DNA of 64,000 nt from Sthenelais limicola (GCA_942159475.1 OW804095.1:148542808-148606807), one strand, 5' to 3'. Shown: positions 29,995-41,944, numbered from the stretch's first letter. Notes: generated by a model not told the origin, from the letters alone. Numbers and translations are program-made.

Positions 29995-32850
29995 TTAATC
30001 GATAAAGTTTTGGTCTTCCCAGATGGGATTGTGTCTCACATGTAATTTAAAAGCCTTAGGATCTAATAATCGATGCGCCATCGTTTGCAACCTGTTCCAG
30101 GAGAAGGTAATACGGTTTAATATTGATTTTCTAAGTTGTTCATTCCTAGGTGTTATCAGTTATCTTTCTTCCTTCAGCGAAGTTTCTTGTGTTTAATAAT
30201 TTTAAATCAATGTTTCTAGGGTTCTTTGCTAAACGATGTCCTGCCTGTAGCAGGTGCAAATGGGGGCGATGTTTTAATGGAAGGATTCTGTTATCCATAT
30301 GCAGTTGGTCAACATTAGTCCTAGGTGGGAGTTTGAATATTACCCTGAGTATTTTATTTTGTATGATTTGTAATCGATTAGTGCCTGAAGTGACGTGTGA
30401 GTCATGAAGTAAGTCGGTCTGGTCAATCAAAGGGAGAACCATTACCTTATATATAAGCAATAAGGTTTTTATGGGTAGCTTATCTCTCAATTTTGCAAGT
30501 TGCCAACTTTTATAATTTAATGTGTTGGTTAAATTTTGTACTAGTACTTTAAATTTCAGGGCTTTATCGAAAATGATACCCAGGTACTTGTATTCGTTAA
30601 CCTCCTCGAGGTTACTCCCATCAAGGGCCAGTACATTTTCAGGTTCCGAATATGCCTAGTCTTTTTCCCACCTCGACCTCAGAACGTTTTGACCAAAAAA
30701 GGTTTGCACCTTGGTTTTCCCTAGGTTGAGTGAAATCTTACTTGTTTTACACCAATAGTTTAGGGCGTCTAGATCGGTTTGTAATTTATTGGTTGTTTCT
30801 TGTACTGAATGCCCCGTGGCATAAACTATGGTGTCATCAGCGAACATTTGTATGTTGGAATTTTGAATCAATTTAGGGTGGCTATTAATATAGATAATAA
30901 AGAAGAGTGGTCCTAGGGTGGTTCCTTAAGGTACCCCACACGTTACAGGCAGACTATCCGACTTGCTTTTGTTCACCGTCACTGACTGGTGTGTATTTGT
31001 TAGATAGTTTCTGAACCACTCTAGTTCCTTTCCTCGTATACCTGAGCATGATAATTTTGAGAGCAAGTTGGTGTGATTTACAGTATCAAACGCTTTTCTG
31101 AGGTCGAAGTAGGCAGCCCTAACAACCAAACCATCATTGAGCGCCATATAAACAGTATTCAAGTAGTTAACCAATGCATCCTGGGTTGAATGCCCAGATC
31201 TAAATCCATACTGAGATTCATACAAGATATTGTTATTTTCTAAGTGAGAAGTTACTTGTTGGTGGAAGATTTTCTCTAATATTTTAGCAGGCAATAATAT
31301 TGTAGAAATCGGCCTGTAATTACTAGGATTTGTAGTATAACCAGCCTTATACAATGGTGTTACTGTGGCTGTTTTCCAACTTACAGGTAGCTTTTTCATA
31401 GGTCATATCAACAAGTTTGAGAAACTGGGTGGCAAGTATTTTGAGCGATAGCTTCAATAACCAGGCTGGAAGGTCTTTCACACCCAACGACTTGCTGGAA
31501 GGTATAGTGTCGATTATACGTTTAAGATTATTCATTGAGGTGGGTCTATACCTAAATTGGGTTTGCGTTTCTTTTTTCATTTCTTTTATCATATTTTCAT
31601 ACTTTATATCTTCAGCAATGTCAGGTGCTTGGATCTGGTCAGCCAGTTTATTACCAATGGAGGCGAAAAAATTATTAAACGTATCTGGAACTGCTTCTTT
31701 CGGAATTTCAGTGTCGTTTTCTTTTAAAATTATATCTTTATATTGTGGTCGAGCTTTACCATTTATAAGTGGGCCTAAAGTAGTCCAAAGTTTTCTGGGG
31801 TTACTTTTATTTTGTTTGATTTCATTTTTTATATAGTTGTTTTTTAGGTTTCTTGCAAAATGGTTTACTCTTCTTCTTAGTTGTTTTGCTTTATCTTGAG
31901 GTCCAGAATTTTTAAGCTTCCTCGAAGCTTTAAATAGTTGATCTCTGGATTTCATGAGGTCAAGAAGTTCAGCAGTGATCCATGGTTTTTTTGCTCTCAC
32001 ATTGTTTTTTTCATAGATTGGACAAGACTTATAAATTGCATTCATTATGGCATCTAACATGTTCTTGCAGCAGATCTCAGGATCTGAGGATTCAAACAGT
32101 TTCTCCCAGTCATTAAACAGTAGGTCATTCGTCAAAACTTCCTCGCTGAAGCGCCTATAAGATCTACACTTGAAGCTTATTTTCTCGTATGTCTCTTTAC
32201 ATTTCTTAATTATGGCAAATATTGGCTTATGGTTGCTTATGTTGGCGTTTATTGTACCACATTTTAGAATGAATTTGGAACTTGAGAATAGTAGGTTAAT
32301 TGTTGTTTGGGTAGTGGTGGTGATTCTAGTGTGTAGTGTTATGAATTGCTTCGGCGAAGTATTATTCTCAATTGTTTGTAACTGAGATTTTGCTGTAGAC
32401 GAAGAGCTATAGTCTTCATTGAGATCTCCAACCAGGATTAGCATGTCATTATTATTTACTTTTCCTAAAATTTCCATAATTACATCAATAGCTTTGGTCA
32501 AGTTGCCACTTGGGCTCCTGTAAGTATTATTTATCGATATGGTTTTGCTTAATCCTAGTTGTTTGGATTTTGATATCTACTGAACAATGTAATTCCTCAT
32601 TAACTGGCAATATTTCATATTTGTCCACTACATATGTGATAAGTCCATCTCCAGTTTTTTTTTCAGTTTGTCTATCGTTTCTAAGCTGGTTATATCCATC
32701 AAGCTTAATCATATCATCATACTCTATGGTCGAGCCAGGTTTCGTTAATACATATCACCTGTGTTTTAAATTGATCAAATAATGTATCAATCTCTTTTAT
32801 CTTATTTAACAAACTTCTCACATTTAAGCTGACTATTTTAAAACCTTTTT
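29995..32850 (-). pseudogene. element F ORF2: endonuclease, reverse transcriptase, C-terminus
   Basis: It begins SLNVRSLLNKI and VICINETWLDH (endonuclease Glu), then, in the long ORF 32,501-31,347, LILVGDLNEDY and NISNHKPIFAII (degenerate Asp-His), KKPWITAELLDLMK and the linker. RT follows with TATVTPLYKAGY, NYRPISTILLPAKILE, QYGFRSGHST, YFDLRKAFDTVNHTNL, TCGVP then a stop, and MFADDTIVYA. The C-terminal block holds LPLIDQTDLLHDS and, after a last frame change, WNRLQTMAHRLL with a stop at 29,995. It is the best preserved ORF2 of the CR1/L2-like set but has about six breaks. Confidence 0.85.
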
Positions 32851-33269
32851 TTTGTTTCATTAAAAATTACATTATCACTAAGTGATAAATCTACATTACC
32901 AATGTTTATTCTTGCTCTCTGTGCTGACACTACTAGCTTTGATTGGGTTGGCATTTTGCCCAATATAAACTACAACGGTGGTGAAGTTCTCTATGTCATA
33001 ATAATATGATCTAGAGAAGTTACTGTTGATATACAGTAATAATAATACTTTTAGTGAGGTTGTGGGAGCTTCGGAGAAGCAGCCACAGCATTGGGAGTGA
33101 AAAAATCCCAGTTTCGATCTAACATACCCTTGGTAAACAATAAAGGAATGAACAACTTATCCAAGCTAGGACAGAGAGATGTTACCTTTGGTGTTTCCTT
33201 ATAACATCAAATGACACCATAGATTAAAAGATTTCTACTCACGATTGTGTGTCTATTCTTAATTAAAAG

Positions 33270-33688
33270 TCATAGAGAATTGTGCGGTTGTGCATTGCAA
33301 TATCTAGATATCTGCTTGGACCAATGTTCGTAGGCTCTTGGAGTCAAGTGGCAGCCATTGATGTCTAAACGGCAGTAGTAGTTCTGCTTGCTTCCTTTGC
33401 AATTATGATGCACAAGGTCGGCCAAATACGGGGTAGGGTAGCCTCTCACCTCGTTCTGCTGTCTAATGGCGAGATTAACTTCTGTCACTGTATGATTCAG
33501 GAGAATTTGTTGCGTGTTGTACTGTTGCCCATTGTAGCTCGCCAAATGCATGCCCGTCACTGGAGCGAAACTAATGTTCGCTTGGCATGGAAAAAGTGCT
33601 TGTTTCGTCCTTGTTTCAAACGTTTCCATGTCCGCCTTGTATACTTCAACCGCCTTGTTGATAGTGGCTTGAGGTGATTAATTTAGTT
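33270..33688 (-). pseudogene. element F ORF1, C-terminal SGNH-esterase fragment
   Basis: The frame reads NKAVEVYKADMETFETR, SFAPVTGMHLASYNG, GYPTPYLADLVHHNC and LDINGCHLTPRAYEHW, the last being block V with Asp and His. Blocks I-III are missing. It directly abuts the end of the NADAR-like sequence and is in the same frame, but with stops between. The nearest CR1-like neighbour (E) has the same esterase ahead of ORF2, so I assign it to ORF1 of F. Confidence 0.7.
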
Positions 33689-33689
33689 A

Positions 33690-34293
33690 TAACTTCAGTT
33701 CTGTCAAGATTTTACCAAACTCATTTCCCGCAACACATCATTTGTCATCGATTCGGAAGCCGGTGCCCCATTTTCTATCTTTGGTCATTTTGAAAAATTT
33801 GGTTTGAGGAGTGTTCTTAAGTTTCAGCCTTAGGTCTTTGAGCTGTTGGAATTTCAATCTTACAATACCTTTGAGTATTTCTCGTTCCTTAGTTTTCCAA
33901 TTCCCTCCCTGTGTGATGTTTGCAGCCTTTTGTTTGAGAACACATGGGTCATCTATGTTGCCCATTTCTAGTGCGAGTTTCGTATTCTGGGGAGTTGGAT
34001 TATCATGAGCCTTTGCGATCTGAAAAGCCTGTTCTACAGAGCTATAAATCACACCTTTATACCAAAAATCTTTTTGGTGAAAGGTATACGTGGTCTCCCT
34101 GAAACCCTAAGGCATTTTCAGTGGGAAAGATTTCCGTTTTCAGATCGTAAGGGGTAGCTCCGCTTGGGAGAAGGTGAAGGTCGTCATATGCTATGGAAAC
34201 CGATTCGATTTCGATTGAAAGTGTTATACTGTCAGGTGGCTTTGAGGTGGCGGCGATACTTCCACAAAGGGGAGTGACCACCAGCCGCTCCAC
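33690..34293 (-). pseudogene. NADAR/YbiA-like domain, disrupted
   Basis: The minus strand encodes an N-terminal segment with LGFQGDHVY, a frame change near 34,085, then FWYKGVIYSSVEQAFQIAKA, NWKTKEREILKGIV, FQQLKDLRLKLKNT, KWGTGFRIDDK, a TGA, and GNEFGKILTEL. The SSVEQAFQ...KA motif and the spaced W...K..L pattern fit the NADAR superfamily (NAD/ADP-ribose related metabolism in bacteria). Here it is probably carried by an element or lies in the target of element F. A fusion with the esterase is possible but the junction looks abrupt. Confidence 0.65.
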
Positions 34294-34505
34294 CAGGTGG
34301 CGCCACAGTCGTACTCTGGGGGATTTAGCATGGAACTACTCAGTCCAAGAATAAAGCCCAGAGATGTGGCCCTAGAGCTACACTCCGAGATCAAACAGTA
34401 TCCAGTCTACTTGTGTCTTCATTGGGACTCAAACATTTAAACTTTTAGATTATTATTATAGTTATATTATTTGGTAGATTATACCCCCGAGGGTGTAACA
34501 TTGGT
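34288..34505 (+). mobile_element. possible LTR end with primer-binding-like site
   Basis: An AATAAA at about 34,352 is followed about 140 bp later by a GTGTAACA end and TTGGTGGAGAAGAACGG, which looks like the junction of a Ty3/gypsy-type LTR and a tRNA primer site. No gag or pol follows. The left end of the LTR is not defined. This is pattern-based only. Confidence 0.3.
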
Positions 34506-35138
34506 GGAGAAGAACGGCTATCTCACTTGTGTCTTTGGATAAATTTGACCCTTGGCTACCTTCATACCAAAGGGAATATTTGTAGCATGATCTGAAGTAA
34601 ACAGCCTATTTTATGCACTTAACTCACCCACTAATAGAATGTACATACATACAAAGTATATGAGCGATTCCACCAATTGATCGACATTTGGCTGAAAATT
34701 CTTAATTTTTTTAAATTGCTTCTTTATTTTTCGTACATAAACTACACATATTGTTGATAATATAGACGAAATTGTGAAAGTTAGTAATGAATATTGTAGT
34801 CAGGGCAGCTTTGTGGAGTCTGTGACCGGAATTAGCTGATAAGGGTACAGAAGAAGTGTACATGCTTCTACATACATTAGAAATAAATAAAAAAGAAATA
34901 TCCACCTAATGGTTTTAAGTATTGTGTACATCATAGGTCTCGACATGAGGATCATAATGATTTTTAGTTTGTGAAAATACTCCAACTAGAAGAAAAGTTA
35001 CAGCCAAATAACAAAATAATAATGGTAATATGCATGCATGGTATTTAGTATAGTATTAGTATTTAGAGGCAAAATTATTAGGGAAAAGATTCTCTGTATG
35101 TCTACACAATACATGTAACATAATTTTAATGTCACTTA

Positions 35139-35174
35139 ATGTCACCGTAATGTGCCGGCACGTTATGGTGACAT
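35139..35174. repeat. 36-bp imperfect palindrome
   Basis: The arms ATGTCACCGTAATGTGCC and GGCACGTTATGGTGACAT are complementary except at two positions. Related pieces follow at about 35,269 (TACGGTGACAT) and 35,442 (GGCACGTTATGGTGACC). It could be a binding site or the remnant of a small foldback element. Confidence 0.7.
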
Positions 35175-36030
35175 CATGTTTTAGCCCTCCTAAGGTGCAA
35201 TAATCACAGCAGGGGGATTATTTGAGTGGTTATGTTTGAGCTATATGATGACTTACCTTCAGCCATACTTTACGGTGACATATAACCTTCCCAGATATAT
35301 ATTATATGCTCTAATTTCGAAGAAAATCATGATATTCAACTTCATTCATTATTATATGGGTAAATACATTGAAACCTATCTAAAACATCTCTCCTTTACC
35401 CATCTTTGAGTTTCAAATTTATTTTTATTCTAGATTTAAATAGGCACGTTATGGTGACCTGTACAGACTCCCCAGGCATTTTTGCATTGCAAATCAACTA
35501 ATGGATTATTAGAAATATATTTTTTTTCAATTTATTTGTTAGCCAGGGTTATGATATGAAATTTGAATAAACATGTAACACTAATTTCACATAATTTTTT
35601 TTTCTTTACACACTTTTTCTCATAATCGGTAGGATTTTCTTTAATTTTTAGGCAATAAAACAGTATATACTCGCACGGTCGTAATGCAGAACACAAACAC
35701 ATATAGAAGCACACAATATGTAAGGGTGGTTAGGGCCTAAACCCTGAGGGGTTTATTGATCCCAAGCAATAACATGAAGTGGAATTTCATCATGAAAAAT
35801 TGAAGGTTTCCTTCACGTTTTTCCCCCTAGAATCTATAATATTGATGCCAGATATGTAAAAGGGGGGAATTACTCATATATATGTACATATTACATACAT
35901 GTAGAAAGGTTTCGAGTTTTGGGTACACTATATAATTGGAATGATCTGTGCCATGTGTTTTGACTAAATACTTGGAAAGCACATTACTCTCATATAGCAG
36001 CAGTGAACAGGAGGGATGAAAACAGTGAGG

Positions 36031-36118
36031 GTAGGGGGGTGAGGGGAGGGGGTGAGGGTAGGAGGAGAGAGCGGGTGAAAGAGAGAGAGAGAGGGAGGGG
36101 GGGCCTCTAGGGGAGGAG
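36031..36118. repeat. purine-rich tract with G-runs
   Basis: Runs of GGGG and GGGGGG alternate with GAGAGA. Four or more G-runs lie within short distance, so a quadruplex is possible on the plus strand. Confidence 0.5.
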
Positions 36119-36996
36119 GAGGATTGTGTGCGGTATACCATCATCTATTCCAAAGACATGATAAACAATGTTTCTAATTATTAGTGCGTTTGCTACTAAA
36201 ATGATTCTTCATAATGTAGAATTGACATGGGGAAAAACTAAAATATGTTACTGGAATAAACGAAAAACATACTTGTGTATACAGGTTGTCTCTCGTAATG
36301 AAATTGATTTGTAAATTTATCCAGCATGTATTATACATGTATCGACACAGAGCTCAAATAAAATGTATTAAAATAGCAACATAACTTCTAATTCTCGCAT
36401 GAATATTGTTCAAATGGTGAAATAATGATGAAGCTAAATGGGATTATATAATTCACTACATATTAATATTGCGCCTATGAATATGATGTGCATTCTATAT
36501 ATTGTTGAGGTATTATATATCCCTTGCAATATTTGAATAACACCTGACTTTAGTTATTATATTGTTGCACAAAATTATTGTATTATACATATCCTGCCCC
36601 CTCTAATTAATTAAAAATATTGATTTCTTGCGTAATATTAAGAATAACAGAGAGAGGGGATAATAATTATGATAATAATTGATAATAATTATACCCAACA
36701 CAGCTTTTGTGTTTCAGCTATTACTGAGAACAGTGTGTAACAGCATAATGCCTCTGGCTGAATAAAAACTTTAAAAACAAAACAAACAATAGATCCATAG
36801 TTTCACCCTATTGGATCTAAGTTATAATTCTAAATAATGTCCATTTAAGACTAATCTAAATTAAAAAAATAATTTAAAGGACCCCTAAACCCTTTTGGGC
36901 ATCACTAAGACCAATAATTTCAGAACATGCAACTGAGAGTGCAAAACATGACTGACTGTTTTGGAAACAGGTTAATATTTTGACGCACTGAGGCTG

Positions 36997-37069
36997 AGTG
37001 CTTTGTGGTGTAGGGGTTAACTCACTGGCCTGTGGCACGGGCGACCCGGGTTCGATTCCCGAGTCGGGA
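36997..37069 (+). repeat. tRNA-like sequence (SINE head or tRNA pseudogene)
   Basis: GTGGTGTAGGGGTTAACTC resembles the A box and D-arm, and GGTTCGATTCC (37,050 region) is a perfect B box with a T-arm-like context. The acceptor and anticodon stems do not pair well, so it is not a functional tRNA gene by eye. tRNA-derived SINEs start this way. Confidence 0.6.
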
Positions 37070-37291
37070 ATGTATTTTACATTTGACGCAAATGTTTTCA
37101 AAATCTATTTAGAGATATTCATATACCCTTATTTTCGGCAGTATTGTACGAGATAAACAGTGCATTATTTTAATTAAACTCCTTAACAAAAATTCACATG
37201 AACTTGAACCTATAGGCTCTTCTGCTAGTGATCTCTGAGATAACATGATAAGAGGTTAAAATAATGTATAAGAATAAAATAAAATACTTAC

Positions 37292-37468
37292 TATGGGTCT
37301 TGTAGCATTCTCAAGGTTGTCAATGCTGTCCTCTTCTTCTTCATCGCTTTCTGAGATTGCAAAATTAACGCAAGCCCCTTCTATGACGGGGGTATCCCAC
37401 AAGCTTTCAGGGATATCAAGGAAAAACTCATTTGATCCAGGATATCCTCCATGCTTGTTTACATGACA
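37292..37468 (-). CDS. putative coding exon
   Basis: An open frame reads CHVNKHGGYPGSNEFF, DIPESLWDTPV and an acidic stretch SESDEEEEDSIDNLE, and ends at a strong donor (GTAAGTATTTT, donor GT at 37,291-37,290). A CTAG precedes it and could serve as acceptor; a stop in the same frame lies just upstream. The partner exons would be to the left. The His/Cys residues suggest the end of a zinc finger. It is the last feature before gene A on this strand, and a link to gene A cannot be excluded. Confidence 0.4.
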
Positions 37469-38028
37469 CTAGTCATGTGATCTTCAAGTCAGATTTACAT
37501 AACATAAAATTTGTGGGAAATGTATTTCTTTTAATTTTTGGAAATATAGATGCATACAGAATCCTAAGCTATAACTTGTTTATTTAAGAAAGACATTATG
37601 AATATGCTTTAGAAATCTATTCATAACTGCAATCACGTTACTGTTAGGCCTATTGGACGTAAAAATTATAGCAAGATGGTGGTTGTGGCTCCTCAACTTT
37701 TTCTACAGACAGCTACAGACAATCATTTTCCTACTAAGTTTGAACTGATCAATGGTAATCACGCTATCGGTGAGCTTATTTCATAAGTGCGTAATCACGA
37801 TCTATGGAGACTTAAGGCAGCTACGGTGGTCCATAATGGCGACGATGGCACAAAACCAAATTCAGAAATATGATTAATTTGTTCAGAAATAAGTTTTATT
37901 TGCTCTCTAAATATTATTTACCTTACAAGAATGTTATGCTATAACTTCTCCATCGATGTATGAAGTTATATTTCGAAAATATGAAATGGGGGTGAAGGGG
38001 GGGTGAAGGGGTTAAAACCAACGTTATA

Positions 38029-41000
38029 TCAGAACTCTGTCTTGATTTCAACAACAAACAAACAAGTTGAAAGATCACAAAGGGGTGCGTCAAGTTGAAG
38101 GATCACAAATACAAAAAATAGTTTCTTTTTGGTGTGCTTCCTCTTATTAGCGACTCTTCTGGTAGTGGCAGCCTCTGCCGAAGCAGAAGTATTCCCTTGT
38201 TCCATTTTTTCTACTTCTTCAACTGGTACCACTTTCTTGCCTGCTTTGGTCATGAAATCTGTGAATACATTTAATTGTAAATATTAATTGTTAGATACCC
38301 GAAGTAAAAAGGTGCTTGGATAAATTCATGCTATTTTCATGAAACTGAAATCAATAGATTTAAATAAATAAATAGCACATACAAAATACAATAGCCGACA
38401 ACCACTATTTTATTTCAATCCCTTAATGATCTCATTATTTTTTTTAGCCCCTAATGGTTATAAATATTACTAACCTTGGATGATTATTAAGGGAGACTTG
38501 GAAAAGCTGTGCTAGCACAGAGAGTTCATGAATTGATTATTTGTCTTTCTTTATCCCTTTTTCCTGAATCAACATTTTATATATATGTAAATGTGAAAAT
38601 GGAAATAAAGTTATTACATACATACATACATGATTTCGAGGAGCATCACTATCTCCTGGTGTACATCATGTACCCTTGTTTTGAGAGATTCCTTCGATTC
38701 AAAATTGTTATTAACAAGGACCAAAAATAAATGGATATAATTTCTTGAAGATTATTTCAGTTAATTTGTATTATAGGTTATGATAACATTACATTACTTA
38801 GTACTTTGCTCAGATTTTCTGCTTGTTGGATGCCATTGAGCAGAACCTGGAAGCTGGAGAGCTGGAAGAAAGTGAAGATGTCAAACCCAAGGAGAACTTT
38901 TTACAAGGACATGAGCTAGAGGAATGCAAGAAAGAGAACTTAGTACAAGGCGATATAAAAATGAATATTTTCCAAACTAATGCTGAGCCAGTTTTAAAGG
39001 TAAAGAATGACAATGTAAGCGAGGTAGGGCTACAGCAACAAGAAGTTGGGGACTTGTCTGTATTACAATACATGTTCTCTGTTCAGGGACAGTCAATGAA
39101 GGATTCTATAATTACTGGGGACTATCTGGACTCTCTAGCCTTTGGCCTGAGTGAATCCTTATTCTGTAATGACACATGGAAAGCCAGAAAGTTGGAAAAG
39201 AAGGAGGGTAGTGAATCTGTATTCTCTACTCACACATGGGGAGCCAGATCCCGCATAGGGATCGGTTAATAAAGATCATTTGATCCAGTAATTAATATCT
39301 ATGGTGTCCTTAAAAAGAAAGTATGGTATATAGAGTTCCAGTTTTAAAGGAGAAGATTGATCTTAATTGTAATAATTTAAATCAGGAATAATTGCTTTAT
39401 GGATGTTGTAAATTATGACGAATCACTACCATTTATGAGTATTTGTGACAAGCTACTTAAGTGATGAGATAAGGAGATACATAATAGGGCCTACATGGTT
39501 TACCAATATTCTGTGTTTTAGTGCATATGTGTGATACTTCCAGATGAGAAAATGTGAAGCGGTTTATATGTATACATTTATATTCATTATGATTTGTAAT
39601 CATGATTCTTTTTAAATCGAATTGAACATGTTAAGCATAGTATAAGTATGGATAGAGATGTAAATGGTGTTATTTGATGCTTTTCTCTTATCTTGGTATA
39701 TTATTAACCATCTGCTTAGAATTGTATACGCCTCGAAGGCAGGTATCAGAAATAAAGTCTGTTGTAAAAACAAAAAAAAAAGATTAGTATACCGTCAATG
39801 CCAATTTTCCCGAAATAATCCAACGCCATTATCTCTGTTGGCGTGAGCTTCATGTCTGGCGGCACTGCTCCTGCCCCAGACCTATAATAAAACTTTTTCC
39901 TAAGGGCTGCGAGCTGTAAAAAAAGTGTGGAACTTATTACATTCCAGCGATAACTGGGTACTTTAGAAAACTAAATGATTCATCATGGATATTTTTTCTT
40001 AAAGAAATTTTATGCAGATCATTTCCAGGCGAACATAGTAATCTCATGTTTCTGATATGAAGTCCTCCTTTATGATACTACCAACCTTTGCTTTGGCATG
40101 TGATATGTAGTAGCCTCTCTTCTGCTCACATTTTTCTTTGGTCCTCCTGACCTCACTTACTGCATTCACACGCTCTACACAGCAACAGAAATAAACACAT
40201 GAATGTAGTAAAAGATAAAACCTCTGTTAAATGATCAATGTACACTTGCTTCAGATGCACTTACCCTGTCGATACCGACACAGTAAATCATTTAAACACT
40301 ATAGCTGAAATCTAATTAACAGAAAATAGAAGGGTGAACGCTATGCTAAAATTCACTGTTAAATCGCCAATGGTTCGGTACAAACTGAACAGCATAAATG
40401 CTAAGTAAAAATCTCTATGTTAAATCTGCAATGGTACGGTCCAATCAGTAAATACAGATGGCGCCACCACCAAGTGTTTTGTACCAAACACATCGCTCTG
40501 TTATAAATAGCAGAGACAATCCGCTGCCACTCATAGCGCTCTTCGCCGGCAAGCTGAACACTTCACCATAGGAAACAACCTACAGCTTTGAGAAAGAGTT
40601 TTGTTATATTCAATACCGACCCTTACACCGCAGAAAACAATTCACTGCTTGAGAAACAGTGTTGTTATATTCAATAGCGACCCTTTCACAGCAGAAAACA
40701 ACTAACTGCTTGGGAAGGAGTGCTGTTATATTTAACAAAATTTTAAAAAATATTTTAACATAAATAGTGTCCCTCAGCAACAATGTCTTCCCAGCACCGG
40801 GCCTTCCTCCGCTCAGTGCCAGAGTGCCCTGCATGGTACTCGTTCAGGACTTGTTTATGCACAAGTAGTCCACTGAACAGGGCGTGCACCTCCTGCTGGG
40901 TCCATTTGGCATCCCTCTTTTTTGTTGGCTCCCCTAGGAGCCAACTACTATAATTACTTTGCCCCTCGGACCTTGTCCCGGCAATTGTGCCACTTGCCGG

Positions 41001-41039
41001 CCTGCCCTGCCTCCTCCTCCAGCCCTCCTCACCTTCCAA
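38029..41039 (-). CDS. gene A: Myb/SANT-like DNA-binding protein, four exons, one bad donor
   Basis: Exon 1 (to 40,772) encodes KKRDAKWTQQEVHALFSGLL and a block ending CWEDIVAE. Exon 2 (40,174-40,086) encodes RVNAVSEVRRTKEKCEQK. Exon 3 (39,913-39,793) encodes LAALRKKFYYRSGAGAVPP and a helix-rich end. Exon 4 (from 38,258) encodes TKAGKKVVPVEEVEK and a basic ANKRKHTKKK. Phases agree at every join (1, 0, 1). The W...W pattern with VNAV..VRRT fits Myb/SANT-like domains of the NAIF1/MSANTD kind, also found as accessory proteins of Harbinger transposons. The exon 1 donor reads G|GACACT instead of GT, so the gene may be dead or carry a sequencing error. Its true start and end are unsure. Confidence 0.6.
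38496..38630 (+). repeat. dispersed repeat with AATAAA and simple-repeat end
   Basis: A block with GGAAAAGCTGTGCTAGCACA, then ATGTGAAAATGGAAATAAAG and (CATA)n, matches 50,795-50,911 (GGAAGAGCTGTGATTAGCAC...AATAAAATC, (AATAAT)n end). The simple-repeat ends differ. It looks like a SINE or the 3' end of a retroelement. Confidence 0.6.
38816..39272 (+). CDS. putative terminal exon on the plus strand
   Basis: A TTTGCTCAG acceptor-like site at 38,807-38,815 opens a frame that reads LLDAIEQNLEAGELEES, KENFLQGHELEECKK, VLKVKNDNVSEVGLQQQ and ESVFSTHTWGARSRIG, then TAA at once overlapping an AATAAA (about 39,269). The composition is acidic and Gln/Glu-rich without a known domain. It lies within the intron between exons 3 and 4 of gene A on the other strand. 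A second AATAAA at 39,750 is followed by an A-rich tract at 39,765-39,780, which could mean a retroposed transcript. Confidence 0.45.
40575..40745. repeat. tandem repeat, ~66-bp unit, about 2.5 copies
   Basis: A unit with GTTGTTATATTCAATA, CGACCCTT and CAGAAAACAA repeats with about 66-bp spacing (copies near 40,601, 40,660 and 40,727). It lies in the intron directly after exon 1 of gene A. Just upstream at 40,224-40,450 a weaker three-fold repeat of TTAAAT..CAATGG..CGGT is seen. Confidence 0.65.
40924..40945. repeat. 22-bp perfect palindrome
   Basis: Arms GTTGGCTCC and GGAGCCAAC with a 4-base centre. It lies inside the exon 1 frame of gene A, just upstream of the SANT-like block, and marks a sharp change to CG/CT-rich sequence on its right. 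Confidence 0.75.
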
Positions 41040-41407
41040 TTTACGTGCTCAAATTCCCGATTTCCAGACTGGCGCCTCACCCGCTCCTCCTCCGCCTCCT
41101 CCTCGCTCCTCCTCCTCCTCATTCCTACTCCCTCCTCCTCCTCCTCCCGTCATCCCAGTGGTGGTGCTTGGAAGAGCCCACCACTGCTACCAACCCAATA
41201 CTTCTCTATGCCTGAGGTTCTTATATAGTCACCTATGCTTATCCAATGAAAAAAACGGTGTCTTAAACTCGGGTCAAGGCATTAGAATACATACATCGAT
41301 TTCACATATAGGAATTGACAGTCAAAACATTGAAAATATGATCGCTTGAGAGGAGAGACACCCAGTGGCAAACTCATGAACTAACAAACCGGAAGAGCAA
41401 ATTTTGA

Positions 41408-41944
41408 CGCGCATGCGCGAATCGATTTCTACTGTATATCACTGGTCAGGCCAGATCATTGAAATAAACTCTGAATTATGAACGTTTCGAAGACTTTTGA
41501 CAATAATCATTTATTGGATTGCTTCTATACATGTTTTACTTAGAGTTTTAAATACTTATTTCCTTTCGATAATGCGATTTTAAGCGTTTTTAAGGGAATC
41601 TCCGTGGTGATGTTTGTTGCCATTGCCGGCCATAGCATAGCCATAGCGATCCCACTCGTGTCAACATTTAATGCGTTTTTTAGAACAAACCAATGATTTT
41701 ACACAATAATCCTGGCATATGAGGTTGAAAACAAGGTTAGATTAAACGTTCAAGCATTTATATTCAGTCGTTTGTTAATCATTACGGCTTTCGTAGTATG
41801 CCGGGGCTCTAATGACTCGGTGGACATAAGGGTCCGCCAGCACGAAGGTCCATCGTGCCGGCGACAAGGCCCACCACCGCGTGTACAGCGAGAAGCCCCG
41901 GCAACACAATCGCCTAACCGTAGGTAGAAACGCGCATGCGCATG
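41408..41944. promoter_or_regulatory. two NRF-1-like sites, possible promoter region
   Basis: CGCGCATGCGCG at 41,408-41,419 and CGCGCATGCGCATG at 41,931-41,944 match the palindromic NRF-1 consensus (GCGCATGCGC). The second lies 18 bp ahead of an ATGGCG. The region is richer in CpG than its neighbours. This is motif evidence only. Confidence 0.4.

Larger units (their letters stand above)
29405..33689 (-). mobile_element. CR1/L2-like element F
   Basis: On the minus strand: an ORF1 esterase fragment (33,688-33,270), ORF2 (about 32,850-29,995), a 3' UTR with a duplicated ~107-bp block and a SINE, and a microsatellite-like end (ACAAT)n at about 29,405-29,425. It begins inside ORF1, so it is 5'-truncated like D and E. 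Confidence 0.75.
34506..36996. other. non-coding, AT-rich stretch
   Basis: No gene supported. Two local features stand out: an imperfect palindrome at 35,139-35,174 and a purine-rich G-run region at 36,031-36,118. Confidence 0.55.

Noticed and set aside
36997..37069. functional tRNA gene
   Set aside because: B box is good, but acceptor and anticodon stems do not pair by eye.
40922..41349. proline/leucine-rich plus-strand ORFs
   Set aside because: Shadows of CT-rich sequence opposite exon 1 of gene A.
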